Positions 10,279 to 23,181 of a stretch of DNA of 64,000 bases are shown in pieces (position 1 is the stretch's first letter; every line of letters starts with the position of its first letter). The notes beneath the pieces were generated by a model, which ran no database searches, had not been told where the DNA came from, and worked only from the letters and a program-made list of their open reading frames with translations. The stretch is from Thinopyrum elongatum (lineage: Eukaryota > Streptophyta > Magnoliopsida > Poales > Poaceae). The DNA lies in assembly GCA_011799875.1 (NCBI GenBank), contig CM022302.1, forward strand, positions 180,102,942 to 180,166,941, given 5' to 3'. A program made the position numbers and the translations under genes.

Positions 10279-11853
10279 TGATACGTCTCCAACGTATCTA
10301 TAATTTTTTATTGTTCCTTCTATTATATTATCTGTTTTGGATGTTTTATATGCATTAATATGCTATTTTATATTATTTTTGGGACTAACCTATTAACCTA
10401 GAGCCCAGTGCCAGTTTCTGTTTTTTCCATGTTTTTGAGTTTTACAGAAAAGGAATACCAAACGGAGTCCAAACGGAATAAAACTTTCGCGATGATTTTT
10501 GTTGGACCAGAAGACACCCAGAAGACTTGGGAAGGGGGTCAGAAGACTCACGAGGAGCCCACATGTCCTCAGGGCGTACCCAAGGGGGGCAGGGCCCTGG
10601 CTTGTGGACCCCTTGGGGGTCCCCCAACCCTAATCTTTGCACTATAAATTCTGAAATATTCCCTCAACACCAGAAGCGTCCACCAAAATACTTTTCCGCT
10701 GCCGCAAGCCTCGGTTCCCATGAGATCCCATCTTGGGGCCTTTTCCGTCGATCTGCCGGAGGGGGATTCGATCATGGAGGGCCTCTACATCAACCTTGCT
10801 ACTTTTCCGATGATGTGTGATTAGTTTACCACAGACCTACGGGTCCATAGCTAGTAGCTAGATGGTTTCTTCTCTCTCTTTGATCTTCAATACAATGTTC
10901 TCCTTGATGTTCTTGGAGATCTATTCGATGTAATACTTTTTTGCAGTGTATTTGTTGAGTTCCGATGAATTGTGGATTTATGATCAGATTATCTATGAAT
11001 ATTATTTGAGCCTTCTCTGAACTCTTTTATGCATTATTAAGATATCTTTGTATCTCTCTTCGAACTATCGGTCTGGTTTCACAAACTAGATTGGTTTTTC
11101 TTGCAATGGGAGAGGTACTTCGTTTTGGGTTCAATCTTATGGTGTCCTCACCCAGTGACAGAAGGGGTAGTGAGGCACGTATTGTATTGTTGCCATCAAG
11201 GATAAAAAGATGGGGTTTATATCATATTGCTTGAGTTTATCCCTCTACATCATGTCATCTTACTTAAGGCGTTACTCCGTTCTTATGAACTTAATACTCT
11301 AGATGCATGCTGGATAGCGGTCGATGTGTGGAGTAATAGTAGTAGATGCAGAATCGTTTTGTTCTACTTGTCACGGACGTGATGCCTATATTCATGATCA
11401 TTGCCTTAGATATCGTCATAACTTTCCGCTTTTCTATCAATTGCTCAACAGTAATTTGTTTACCCACCATATGCTATCTTCAAGAGAGAAGCCTCTAGTG
11501 AAACCTATGGCCCCCGGGTCTATTTTCCATCATATATTTTCAGATCTATAAACCAAAAAACCCAAAAATACCTTGCTGCAATTTATTTATATTTACTTTA
11601 GTTTGCTCTTTTATTTATCTTTTATACCTATCTCTATTAGATCTCACTCTTGTTTGTGGCCGTGAAGGGATTGACAACCCCTTTTTCGTGTTGAGTGCAA
11701 GTGTTTGTTAGTTTGTGCAGGTGCATAGATTGGAGACTTGCTTGTTCCTCCTACTAGATTGATACCTTGGTTCTTAACTGAGGGAAATACTTATCTCTAC
11801 TGTGTTGCATCACCCTTTCCTCTTCAAAGGAAAATTAATGCAAGCTCAAGAAG
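10279..11853 (+). repeat. RT-A 3' LTR, missing its last two bases
   Basis: Starts TGATACGTCTCC after the polypurine tract and matches the 5' LTR (860-975 plus 4957-6421) through AAGAAGTAG. The 5' LTR then reads CA; here the sequence switches to TCATAAAG, which belongs to RT-B DNA about 80 bp downstream. It carries a TATA box at 10643-10649. Confidence 0.85.
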
Positions 11854-11876
11854 TAGTCATAAAGAACTCACATACT
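11851..11876. other. Filler-DNA junction at the 3' end of RT-A
   Basis: Bases 11854-11873 repeat the RT-B segment at about 11934-11953. The filler joins the LTR at a shared TAG and rejoins RT-B at a shared TACT. About 18 bp of RT-B (present in RT-A's own homologous region near 9019-9036), the LTR terminal CA and the right target duplication are missing. Confidence 0.7.
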
Positions 11877-14432
11877 AGAGAGGCTAGCAATGGTGGAAGG
11901 ATGAGAGTGTGTATAATCCATGGACTCAACATTAGTCATAAAGAACTCACATACTTATTGCAAAAGTCTATTAGCCATCAAAACAAAGTACTAATAAGCA
12001 TGCTCCTAGGGGGATAGATTGGTAGGAAAAGACCATCGCTCGTCCCCGACCGCCACTCATAAGGAAGACAATCAAAGAATAAATCATGCTCCGACTTCAT
12101 TACAAAATGGTTCTACCAATCCACAATTGCTCACTAGCATGACTCTAATATCACCATCTTTATATCTCAAAACAATTGCAAGGAATCAAACTTCTCATAT
12201 ATTCAATGCTCTTTATATGAAAGTTTTTATTATATCCCTCTTGGATGCCCATCATATTTGGACCAAATTCATAACCTAAGGAAATTACCATGCTATTTAA
12301 GACTCTCAAAATAATATAAGTGAAGCATGAGAGTTCAACAATTTCTATAAAATAAAACCACCGCCGTGCTCTAAAAAGATATAAGTGAAGCACTACAGCA
12401 AAATGCCTAACTCAAAAGATATAAGTGAAGCTCGTAGAGTATTCTAATAAATTCACGATTAAAATGTGTCCCTCTCAAAAGGTTTGTATAGAAAGGATGA
12501 TTGTGGAGAAATAAAAAGTGAAGACTCATATCATACACGACGCTCCAAGCAAAACACATATCATGTGGTGAATTAAAATATAGCCTCAAGTAAATTTACC
12601 GATGGATTGAAGACGAAAGAGGGGATGCCATCCGGGGCATCCCCAAGCTTAGATTCTTGGTTGTCCTTGAATATTATCTTGGGGTGCCGTGGGCTTCCCC
12701 AAGCTTAGGCTCTTGCCACTCCTTATTCCATAGTCCATCAAATCTTTACCCAAAACTTGAAAACTTCACAACACAAAACTCAACAGAAAACTCGTAAGAT
12801 CCGTTAGTATAATAAAATAAATCACCACGTTAGGTACTGTTGTGAACTCATTATAAATTTTTATTGGTATTATATCTACTGCATTCCAACTTCTCCATGG
12901 TTCATACCCCCCGATACTACCCATAGATTCATCAAAATAAGCAAACAACACATAGAAAACAGAATCTGTGAAAAACAGAACAGTCTGTAGTAATCTGGAC
13001 ATTTTGTATACTTCTCTAACTCCAAAAATTCTGAACAATTAGGACAACTGAGGCAATTTGTATATCAACCTTTTGTAAAAAATTCATATCAAAATCACGT
13101 TTCTGTGATTTTCTAAATTTCTGCCAATGAGCGGAAAAGTTTCTGTTTTCAGCAAGATCAAATCAACTATCACCATAGACCATCCCAAAGTTCTTACTTG
13201 GCTCAAACACTAATTAAAACACAAAAACACAATTAATACAGAGGTAATAATGTGTATAAACAAGAAAACAGAAAATAAAAATATTGGATTGTTTCCTAAC
13301 AAGCGCTTTTCTTTAAAGCCTTTTAGCTAGGCGTTGATAATTTTAATGATGCTCACATGAAAGACAAAAAATTGAAGCACAACGAGAGCATCATATAGCA
13401 TGTGAAAAACAAGTTTAAGTCTAACATACTTCCTATGCATAGGCATTTTATAGGGAAAATATTTATCAAGACAAGCAAAAACTAGCATATGCAAGGAAGA
13501 AGAAAGAAACAATAGCAATCTCAACATAAAGAGAGGTAATTTAGTAACATGAAAATTTCTACAACTATATTTCCCTCTCTCATAATAATTGCATGTGATA
13601 TCATATTAAAATTTAATAATATAGCTATGAAGTAACATATTCTCTAGTTGTTCCACATGCATGCAAAGTTGACACTCTTCCAAAATAGTGGGACTAACAT
13701 AGAATAAAGTCATTACTTCTCCAAGCCCAATTTTATAAAAAAAATCATAAGATTGATCAAACTCCAAAGTAGTGGGATCATTATTTCCTAAAGTTGACAC
13801 TCTTACGAACCCACTTACAATATTATTGCAAACATTATTATCATGAGTTTTAAATAAATTTCCAAAATCATAAGAAGCATTATCACCCCAATCATGATCA
13901 TTGCAATAAGTAGTGGACATAGCAAAATTAGCATCCCCAAGCTTGGGGTTTTGCATATTATTAGCACAATTGACATTAATATAATTTACAATAACATCAT
14001 TGCAATCATGATTTTCATTCAAGGAGCTATCGTGAATCACTTTATAAATTTCTTTTTTAGCACTTCATCACAATTTCCAGATTCACGAATTTCAAGCAAA
14101 ACTCCATAAATATAATCTAGTGCACTCAACTCACTAGAAATTGGTTCATCATAATTGGATCTTTTAAAAAGATTAGCAAGTGGATGAGGATCCATAAACT
14201 TTTTGCTTTCTGATTTTCAATAAACACACAATTATACCAAGCAAACAAGCAAACAAACCAAGTAAGACATAAAGGCAAACAAAAAGAAGGCAAATAAAAA
14301 GGCAAACATTTTTGTGTTTTTCTGAAAACATTTTAGAAGTGGGGGAGAGGACAATGAGAGGAAAATGGCAAATAATGTAAGTGCAAGAGATGAGAGTTTA
14401 TGATGGGTACTTGGTAGGCTTGATATAGAACC
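11873..14432 (-). other. RT-B internal region, 5' part
   Basis: Reverse complement of RT-A from the primer site to about 9013. It includes the broken ORF, the decayed stem-loop (13283-13300), the hairpin GGGGATGCC / GGCATCCCC (12621-12629 with 12636-12644) and a polypurine-like motif (12636-12650). No pol gene is present. Confidence 0.75.
13327..14195 (-). pseudogene. Broken copy of the orphan ORF in RT-B
   Basis: On the minus strand the ATG at 14195 opens the same protein as RT-A's frame at 6649, and the stop at 13327-13329 matches RT-A's. Between them the frame is lost: the recognisable stretch containing HDCNDVIVNYINVNCANN is open only at 14040-13606, and the hydrophobic end is in another segment (13527-13327). 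Small indels are the likely cause. Function unknown, as for RT-A. Confidence 0.65.
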
Positions 14433-14450
14433 TCCCCGGCAATGGCGCCA
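14433..14450 (-). other. RT-B primer-binding site (tRNA-Asp, one mismatch)
   Basis: On the minus strand this reads TGGCGCCATTGCCGGGGA, one base different from the RT-A site. It lies 11 bp inside the LTR end at 14462. Confidence 0.85.
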
Positions 14451-14461
14451 GAAATTCTTCC

Positions 14462-16036
14462 TGCTACTTCTTAAGCTTGTGTTGATTTTTCCCTTGAAAA
14501 GTAAAGGGTGATGCAGAAAAGTAGAGATAAGTATTTTCCTCAGTTATGAACAAAGGTATCAATCCATTAGGAGGCACAAGCAAGTCTCCAATATATGCAC
14601 CTGCATAAACTAACAAACACTTGCACACAACGCGAAAAAGGGGTTGTCAATCCCTTCACGGTCACGAACAAGATTGAGATCTAATAGAGATAGGTATAAA
14701 AGATAAATAAAAGAGCAAACTAAAGTAAATATAAATAAATTGTAGCAAGGTATTTTTGGGTCTTTTAATTATAGATCTGAAAATATATGATTGAAAATAG
14801 ACCCGGGGGCCATAAGTTTCACTAGAGCTTCTCTCTTGAAGATAGCATACGGTGAGTAAACAAATTACTCTTGAGCAATTGATAGAAAAGTGCATAATTA
14901 TGACGATAGCTAAGGCAATGATCATGCATATAGGCATCACGTCTGTGACAAGTAGACCGACTCCTGCCTGCATTTAATACTATTACACCACACATAGACC
15001 GACTCCTGCCTGCATCTAGAGTATTAAGTTCATAAGAACAGAGCAACGCTTTAAGTAAGATGAAATGATGTAGAGGGATAAACTCAACCAATATGATATA
15101 AACCCCATCTTTTTATCCTTGATGGGAACAATACAATATGTGCCTCGCTACCCCTTCTGTCATTGGGTGAGGACACCGCAAGATTGAACCCAAAACTAAG
15201 CACCTCTCCCATTGCAAGAAAACCAATCTAGTTTGGCAAACCAAACCGATAGTTCGAAGAGAAATACAAAGATATCTTAATCATGCATAACAGAGTTCAG
15301 AGAAGAATCAAATAATATTCATAGATAATTTGATCATAAATCCACAATTCATCCGATCTCAACAAACGCACCGCAACAGAAGATTACATTGAATAGAACT
15401 CCAAGAACATCGAGGAGAACATTGTATTGAAGATCAAAGAGAGAGAAGAAGCCATCTAGCTACTAGCTATGGACCCGTAGGTCTGTGGTAAACTACTCAC
15501 ACTTCATCGGAAGGGCAGCAAGGTTGATGTAGAGGCCCTCCGTGATCAAATCCCCCTCCGACGGAGTGCCGAAAAAGGCCCCAAGATGGGATCTCACAAG
15601 AACAGAGGTTTGTGACGGCAGAAAAGTATTTTTGGTGTGCCCTCTGGTATGAGGGGAATATTTGAGCATTTATAATGCAGAGATTAGGTCAAGACGGTCT
15701 ACGAGGGACCCACAAGCCAGGGGCGCCCCCCCGGGGCGTGCCCCCATGGCTTGTGGCCGCTTCGTGGGTCTTCTGGCCTCCTCTCTAAGTCTCGTGGGTT
15801 TCTTTTGGTCCAAGAAAAATCACCGTAAATTTTTATTCCGTTTGGACTCCGTTTGATATTCCTTTTGTGTAAAAGTCAAAACAAAGGAAAAAACAGAAAC
15901 TGACACTGGGCTCTAGGTTAATAGGTTAGTCCCAAAAATAATGTAAAATAGCATATTAATGCATATAAAACATCCAAAACAGATAATATAATAGCATGGA
16001 ACAATAAAAAAATATAGATACGTTGGAGAAGTATCA
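14462..16036 (-). repeat. RT-B 5' LTR
   Basis: On the minus strand it starts TGATACTTCTCC at 16036 and ends TAGCA at 14462, 1575 bp, matching RT-A's LTRs. The start differs from the family consensus by one base. It abuts the GC-rich domain of E's 5' LTR. Confidence 0.88.
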
Positions 16037-18067
16037 CGCGACGCTGCCCGCGGCTTCCCCACGCGCGCGTGCGCATCCGGTTGAGCTCCTCTATCGCCCT
16101 CGTCGTCCCGCGGTCTGCCGCCGCACTCCGCCCGCGCCCTATGCGCCCCTCGCCGCAACCTATGTGCCTGCCGCGATGCCGCTCTTCTGTTGCTGTTGCA
16201 CTCGTCATTACCGATGCCCCACCTCCTCCCGCCACTGCCGGCCGCCCTGCCTCCGCTCGCCACTGCCGGCCGCCCCCTGCCTACGCCCGCCATTGCCGGC
16301 CGCTCCTGCCCCGTGCCCGCCTACAACCGCCGTCGACACCATCGCGCCTCCCCAGCGCCCCGGCCTGCTGCTCCTGGCCGCAGCCGCCGAGCGCCGGTGC
16401 GCACGCGGGCGTGCATGCCCAGCGAGGCCGCCTGGCCCTCTACATTTAAGGTCCGGCCCCTGTTTAGTTTACGTCTAGTATTAGTGCTAACTAGGCTAAT
16501 TAGACGCTAACGGGTGGACCCCCCCCCCCCGATAAATTAAATGTTGTAAATTAAAGCTAACCCCCCTGACTGTGACATGCGGGCCCCACCCGCACTGTTC
16601 ACCATCTGACTTGTCAACCGCCGACTGCTAACTCAGCAGTCAACGGGACCCACATGTCAGCCTCTCTCAGCCGCTGACCAGGTACTCAGCTGGGTACCCC
16701 TAGCAGTTTCAGTTTATTTTCGAAATAAAAATAAAATGCAGAAATTTCAGAATAGTGCTAAAACTTTGAAAAATCATATAAAATAAACCGTAACTCCGAT
16801 GAAAATAATTTATATATGAAAATCGATCAGAAAAGTAAGACGAAGCTGTTTATGGCATCCACAAACCTGTCTCATGCCCCCATGACAGCAAACATGGAAC
16901 CTTCCCCTCTGGTTCGTCTGTCCAATAAATGCCTGTAGCCGGGAAAATATTCCCGGATATTTTCCCGCTCCGTCTGTAACGCGTACCACTTCGTTAGGTC
17001 ACCCCTAGCACAACGTATTGCCATATCGTGCTTTGTGAAGCATTTGATTGCTCTATTATTTATTGTGTTCCCCCTTCGTTACTTCCTTTTCGGTAGACCC
17101 CGAGACCACTGATGATCCTTTGATCGACTACACCGTGAAGACCGTTTTTCATTTGCAGAGCTTCCAGGCAAGCAAAACCCCCTTGATCATTCCGATACCG
17201 CCTATTCTTTCCCTCTACTACTTGGATTAGAGTAGTGTTACTGTTACTGCCTTGCCATTGATCCTATACTGCTGCATAGCCTGGCCTTGCTACTGTTGTT
17301 GATACTTTTACCTGTTATCCCAAATGCTTAGTATAGGTATGCTAGTATTCCATCAGTGGCCCTACATTCTTGTCCGTCTGCCATGTTATACTATTGGGCC
17401 ATGATCCCTCCGGGAGGTGATCACAGGTATATGTATACATACTATACATGATACATGTTATGACTAAAGTCAGGTCGGCTCGTAGAGTACCCGCGAGTGA
17501 TTCACGAATGTGGGGCTGAAGGGATAGGTGGTTCCATCTAGGTAGTGGTGGGCCTGGGTTCCCCACGCCCCCCTGAGTGATACTTTGTGGCGGAGCAACA
17601 GGTCAGGTTGAGACCACCTAGGAGAGAGGTGGGCCTGGTCCCTGGTCGTTGTCCGTGGTTATTTCTTAATAACACGCTTAACGAGATTGGATATTTGATC
17701 TGAGTTGGTCATTGACCTATACGCACTAACCGCCACGCGGGAATAGTTATGGGCACTTGGCGTCGTACGTTTTCAACCGAAGCTTTTCAGACATCACAAT
17801 TGAGCGGCACGCGCCCGGGTGGTCCGCGTAAGCGCCTACCTTGTATAAGGAGGTCGCCAGGACCGATCCCGGCCGTCCTCGCAACGTCCAGGAGTGCAAC
17901 GGATGATGGACCCAAGACCCCTGCGCACTTAGGATGTAGACCGGCGTGTTGACTTCTCTAGAGAGCCTAGGTAGGGCTACGACGTGTTGATATTCTGAGG
18001 CTGGGCATTACCCAGGAAAGTGTGTCCGGCCAGAGTGATCGAGCGTGTTGGGTAATGTGGTGCACCC
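16037..18067 (+). repeat. E 5' LTR, middle part
   Basis: Matches the E 3' LTR from about 55095 to 57068. It starts in the GC-rich domain where RT-B inserted and ends in CACCC (18063-18067), the target duplication of RT-C. It includes a copy of LTR exon A (17097-17167), one base shorter than the 3' LTR copy and therefore out of phase. Confidence 0.85.
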
Positions 18068-19674
18068 TGATACGTCTCCAATGTATCTATAATTTTTTAT
18101 TGTTCCATGCTGTTATATTATCATTTTTGGATGTTTTACAATCATTTTATATCAACTTTATATCATTTTTTGGGACTAACCTATTGACATAGTGCCCAGT
18201 GCCAGTTGCTATTTTCTGCTTGTTTTTTACTTCGCAGGAAATCAATACCAAACGGAGTCCAAACGCAGCGAAACTTTTTGGAGATTTTTTTGGACCAGAA
18301 GACATCCAGTGGGCCAAAGAAGTACCAAAGAGGGGGCGCGAGGTGAGCACAAGACACCAGGGCGCACCTGGGCCCCCAGGCACGCCCTGGTGAGTTGTGC
18401 CCATCTTGGAGACCTCCCGCACTGCCTCTTTGCTCTATAAATACCCCCAATATTCCAGAAACCCTAGGGGAGTCGATGAAAATCAATTCCAGCTGCCGCA
18501 AGTTCCAGAAACCACAGATCCAATCTATACACCATCACGGAGGGGTTCATCATCCTCATTGGTGCCTCTCCGATGATGGGTGAGTAGTTCATTGTAGACC
18601 TATAGGTCCGTAGTTAGTTGCTAGATGGCTTTCTCTCTCTCGTTTGTTTCTCAATACAATGGTCTCTTGGAGATCTATTTGATGTAACTCTTTTTGAGGT
18701 GTGTTTGTTGGGATCCAATGAACTTTGAGTTTATGATCAGATCTATGTTTTTATCCATGAAAGTTATTTGAGTCTTCTTTGATCTCTTATATGCATTATT
18801 GCTTATAGCCTCGTATTTCTTCTCCGATATTTGGGTTTTGTTTGGCCAACTTGATCTATTTATCTTGCAATGGGAAGAGGTGCTTTGTGATGGGTTCGAT
18901 CTTACGGTGCTTGATCCCAGTAACAGAAGGGGAAACGACACGTATGTATCGTTGCCATTAAGGATAACAAGATGGGGTCTATTTCTACATAAATAGATCT
19001 TGCGTACATCATGTCATCGTTCTTATTGCATTAGTCCATTTTTCCATGAACTTAATACACTAGATGCATGCTGGATAGCGGTCGATGTGTGGAGTAATAG
19101 TAGTAGATGCAGGCAGGAGTCGGTCTACTAATCTTGGACGTGATGCCTATATAATGATCATTGCCTGGATATCGTCATGAGTATTTGAAGTTCTATCAAT
19201 TGCCCAACAGTAATTTGTTTACCCACCGTTTGCTATTTTTCTCGAGAGAAGCCACTAGTGAAACCTACGGCCCCCGGGTCTATTTTCTCATCATATATTT
19301 TCAGATCTATTTGCTATTTGCCTTCGCGATCTATTTTTGTTTGCTTTTATTTTCAGATCTATTAATCCAAAAATACAAAAATACCTTGCTGCAATTTTTA
19401 CTTATTTATTTTATCTCGCGTTCCCGCGAGATCTATTTATCCAATCTACTACAATTTTACCTATCCTTTTACCCGTGAGGGATTGACAACCCCTCTCTTA
19501 CGTCGGGTTGCAAGTATTTGTTCTTTGTGTGCAGGAGCTGTTTACGTGGTGTTGCGTGGTTCTCCTACTGGTTCGATAACCTTGGTATCATCACTGAGGG
19601 AAATACCTACCGTTGCTGTGCTGCATCATCCCTTCCTCTTTGGGGAAATACCGACGTAGTTCAAGCAAACATCA
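18068..19674 (+). repeat. RT-C 5' LTR
   Basis: 1607 bp, TGATACGTCTCC to AACATCA. TATAAATA at 18436-18443 is the likely promoter. Confidence 0.9.
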
Positions 19675-19685
19675 AAAGGAATTTC

Positions 19686-19703
19686 TGGCGCCGTTGCCGG
19701 GGA
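19686..19703 (+). other. RT-C primer-binding site (tRNA-Asp)
   Basis: TGGCGCCGTTGCCGGGGA, 11 bp after the 5' LTR; identical to the RT-A site. Confidence 0.9.
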
Positions 19704-19897
19704 GACATCATCAACATCTACCAGGTTCCTAATCACAAATCTCATCTCCTTGCAATTTACATTATTTGCCATTTGCCTCTCGTTTTTCTCTCCCCCACTT
19801 CACAAAAATTTGCCGTTTTATTCGCCCTTTTTTTTCGTTCACCGTTTTCTCGTCAGATCTGTTTTTGTGTGCAATCTTGTTGACCACTTTTGTCGTT

Positions 19898-20704
19898 ATG
19901 GATAATTCTTCCTCTATTGCGTACACCCCCGAGAACGAGGTTCTTAACTTTAAACAAAGGGAAGGGGAGAATTTAAAAGATGCTTGGTATAGGATTTGCA
20001 ATGCGCATAATAGATCTATCCGTAAGAAATCTACCGTTGTTCTTCTTCGCTGTTTTTATGTGGGCATCACCACTTGGTATAGATTCGTCCTTGATACGAT
20101 TACCGGTGGAAATTTCTTGATGTGTCCCTCTCTTGATGCTTTTAATGCTATGGGAAATTTAGTGGGTTCACTGCCTCTTATAATTAATGAAACACCTTTG
20201 ACTCTTGAGCACGTTATGGAAAGACTTGATGCTATCGAAAAGAAAATGCTTATCGAAGAACACTTTGAAAACATGGATAAAAAGATGCATAATTTTGCTA
20301 CTAAATTTGGGTAAAAAACGGGAGAAGTTTTTAAGTTGTTAAAAGAAAAGGGAACCGTAATTCACGAAAGAATTGAAGAAAGCCCTTCTCGGATCGATAA
20401 GTTGGAAGAATTTTTTAGCAATTTAAGCACGGATTTTGCTTCTGCTAAAACTATTGAAAAAAAACCCGTTAAAATTAGTAAGAGAACTCAAACCACTAAG
20501 AACAAGGGTGCAACTTCTAGTAGTAAAGAAGATCTTAAAATGATTAGTATTCACCCGGATTTTGTCGAAGTTATAAGAGACCCTATTAATAAGAACGATT
20601 TCCTCAATTTTATGCCTAGAAATTTTGCTATTTTACTTGTTAAATCTTCAAATAAATCTGATTGTGTGATTGAAGAGTTGGAAGTTAAAGATGACAATAC
20701 TTAG
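19898..20704 (+). pseudogene. gag-like ORF of RT-C with one in-frame stop
   Basis: The frame opens at MDNSSSIAYT (19898) and runs to a stop at 20702-20704, broken once by TAA at 20312-20314. Residues about 20-80 follow the retrotransposon gag pattern: FKQREGENLKDAW, then a Leu-rich segment with FYVGI, then LDTITGGNFL. This matches the FxxxxGExLxxAW ... FYxGL ... LDxxAGG layout of Athila-type gag (Pfam Retrotrans_gag). The C-terminal third is Lys- and Glu-rich with no CCHC zinc knuckle. It would form the virus-like particle core. No protease or pol follows, so the element is gag-only at best. Confidence 0.65.
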
Positions 20705-23167
20705 ATCTATGCATTATGCCTAGCTAGGGGCATAAAACGATAGCGCTCGTTGGGAGGCAACCCAACTTGTATCTTTTTACTTTTTGGTTTTCTTGCTGTT
20801 TTCAATAAAATACCCAATTATGCCTCTGGTTAGATGTGTTTTTGTGGTTTAAATTAGTGTTTGTGCCAAGCAAAGCCTTTGGGATGATTTGGGTGATAGT
20901 TGCTTTGATCTTGTTGGAAAACAGAAACTTTTGCATCCAGTAAAACAATTTTGAAAATTCATAGCAGAGACGAAAAATTCTGAATTTTTTACACAAGATT
21001 GATATACAAATTGCCTCTGTTTTCCGAATATTTCAGAATTTTTGGAGTTACAGAAGTATGAGAACAATTCGTATCTTTGCAGACTGTTCTATTTTTGACA
21101 GATTCTGTTTTCTTTGCATTGTGTGCTTATTTTGATGAATCTATGGTTTTCTTTGAAGAGTTTTTTCCATAGAAAAGTTGGAATACAGTAGATATAATGC
21201 AAGAACAAAATTTGAATGGGTTTTCTACAGTACTTAAAGTAAAGATTGGTTTTCTTATACTAACGGATCTCACGAAGGTTTTGTTGAGTTTTGTGTGATT
21301 GAAGTTTTCAAGTTTTGGGTGAGATCGCGATGGATGAAGGAATAAGGATTAGCAAAAGGCTAAGCTTGGGGATGCCCGAGGCACCCCAAGATAATATTCT
21401 AGAAGTATCAAGCAACTAAGCTTGGGGATGCCCCCGAGTGGCATCCCCTCTTTCTTCTAACGACCATCGGTATTTTACTTGGAGCTATATTTTTATTCGT
21501 CACATATTATGAGTTTTGCTTGGAGCATCTTGTATGATATGAGTCTTTGCTTGTTTTGCTTTTTATTTTATGTCTTGAATCCTTTCTGGACACACCTTTT
21601 TGGGAGAGCCAAAAATTATGCTATGCTTGCTCCTATGCTTCACTTAAATTTTTTAGAGCCTTGGAATTGCTCTAGTGCTTCACTTATATCTTTTTGAGCA
21701 TGGTGTGCTTTGTCATTCTTGAAGAAATGCTCTCATGCTTCACTTAGATTTATTTGGGATTTAGTAAAATTTTAAAGAAATTCTCTCTTGCTTCACTTAG
21801 ATTAATTTGAGAGAAAGAAATATTATGCTCATGTTCTTCACTTATATTTGTTTGAGCTTATTAAAAGCAACATATGAAATTAGTCCCAAAGTGATAGATA
21901 TCCAAGAAGGATATAATAAAAACTTTCATGAAGATCATTGGACAAAATAAACTTGATTCTTAGTAATAGTTTTGAGATATGATGATAGTGATATGTGAGT
22001 CATGTTGATGAGTAATTATGCTTTAGTAAGAATATTGGTGTTAAGGTTTGTGATTCCCTATGCAAGCACGAAAGTCAATAGTTATGCAATGAAATTATAT
22101 CCTACTTGTGGTGCATTATTCGGTGTTAATTATGCTTAATGCTTGCTTACGAGATTTTTCGTTTCTTGGTTGGACGCTTCTCAATCTTTTTGCTAGCCTT
22201 CATTTGCACTAAGTATGATCACTACTTGTGCATCCAAAACCCTTTAAACCAGTTTTGCCATATGAGTCCATTATACCTACCTATATGCGGTATTTCCGTG
22301 CCGTTCTAAGCAAATTTGTATGTGCCATCTCTAATTTTCAAAATAAATTTCTCTTTTGTGTGCTCGTACCGCTCGGGAGGTGGTGAGGGGTGGCCGATAT
22401 TTTTCCATGCTAGATGTGTTATTCTCACGATGAGTGTTTATTCACTTGTCATTGTACGAGAGTACAGCAAAGGTATTAGGGATGCCCAGTCCCGAAATGA
22501 AAAATGAATTTACTTTATGTTGTCAAATAATAAATTCCTTGGAAAGTGTTGGTATGGAGGGCACCCGTGGATATGGTTAGCCATGGAAAGTGAAAGTATG
22601 GTGGAAAAAGGAATAAACTTTAATTTCTGTTTGGGAATCGCCTATGATATATCTAGCATGGAAAGTATTGGGAACTCTAAGTCATTTTCATTGGTGGGAA
22701 AAGTATGCCTCTCAAAATGTTTCTATCTCTAAATTTAAGCTTTGAGCTCTGGAACCTCTACAAATCCCTACTTCCCTCCTCGAAGGGCCTTTCTTTTACT
22801 TTATGCAATTTTTATTTTTACTTGAGTCTCCATCTTCTCTTATAAAGCACCTACTAAGGGGCACTATGATCGTACTTGAGCATTGGGTGTAGCTAATATT
22901 CGAGTGTGTTTCATGAATGGATCAATGATTGAGCATAATGGGCTAGGGATAACATGCTTTAGTGTTGATATTTTGAAAGACATGGTTGCTTGTTGATATG
23001 CTTGAGTATTAAAGTCCTCATGTCAAAACTAGACTATTGCTTTGAACCATATAAAAGTCCAAATGTCCATGCTACAAAGAAAAGAATATGTGATGAACAT
23101 GTTAGGCAGCATTCCACATCAAAAATTCTATTTTTATCATTTACCTACTCGAGGACGAGCAGGAATT
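20705..23167 (+). other. RT-C non-coding internal region
   Basis: Begins with the conserved stem-loop (20749-20766). It has two polypurine-like copies AAGCTTGGGGATGCC (21362-21376, 21418-21432) and the hairpin GGGGATGCC / GGCATCCCC (21424-21432 with 21440-21448). The rest is AT-rich with only short, unsupported frames. Confidence 0.7.
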
Positions 23168-23181
23168 AAGCTTGGGGATGC

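Larger units (their letters stand above)
860..11853 (+). mobile_element. RT-A: non-autonomous Athila-type LTR retrotransposon
   Basis: 5' LTR 860-6421 (with SOLO-1 inside), primer site 6433-6450, one open frame 6649-7515, a 2.7-kb non-coding internal region, a polypurine tract just before 10279, and a 3' LTR 10279 to about 11853. Without SOLO-1 the element is about 7 kb. It encodes no protease, reverse transcriptase or integrase, so it must have depended on proteins from another element. It lies inside RT-B in the opposite orientation. The 5' junction is clean, but the 3' end lacks the terminal CA and any target duplication (see the junction entry at 11851-11876). Confidence 0.9.
1..16036 (-). 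mobile_element. RT-B: non-autonomous Athila-type LTR retrotransposon, partial, split by RT-A
   Basis: Read on the minus strand, the element begins at 16036 with its 5' LTR (14462-16036), then the primer site (14433-14450), then the internal region running down to 11873. It is interrupted there by RT-A and resumes at 859, leaving the window at position 1. Its 3' LTR and left target duplication lie outside. The right flank CGCGA (16037-16041) belongs to the long LTR of element E, so RT-B inserted into E. Along its length it matches the reverse complement of RT-A, which fixes the family. No pol gene is visible. The tRNA-Asp primer site is typical of Athila-lineage gypsy elements; the family name is from memory. 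Confidence 0.85.
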
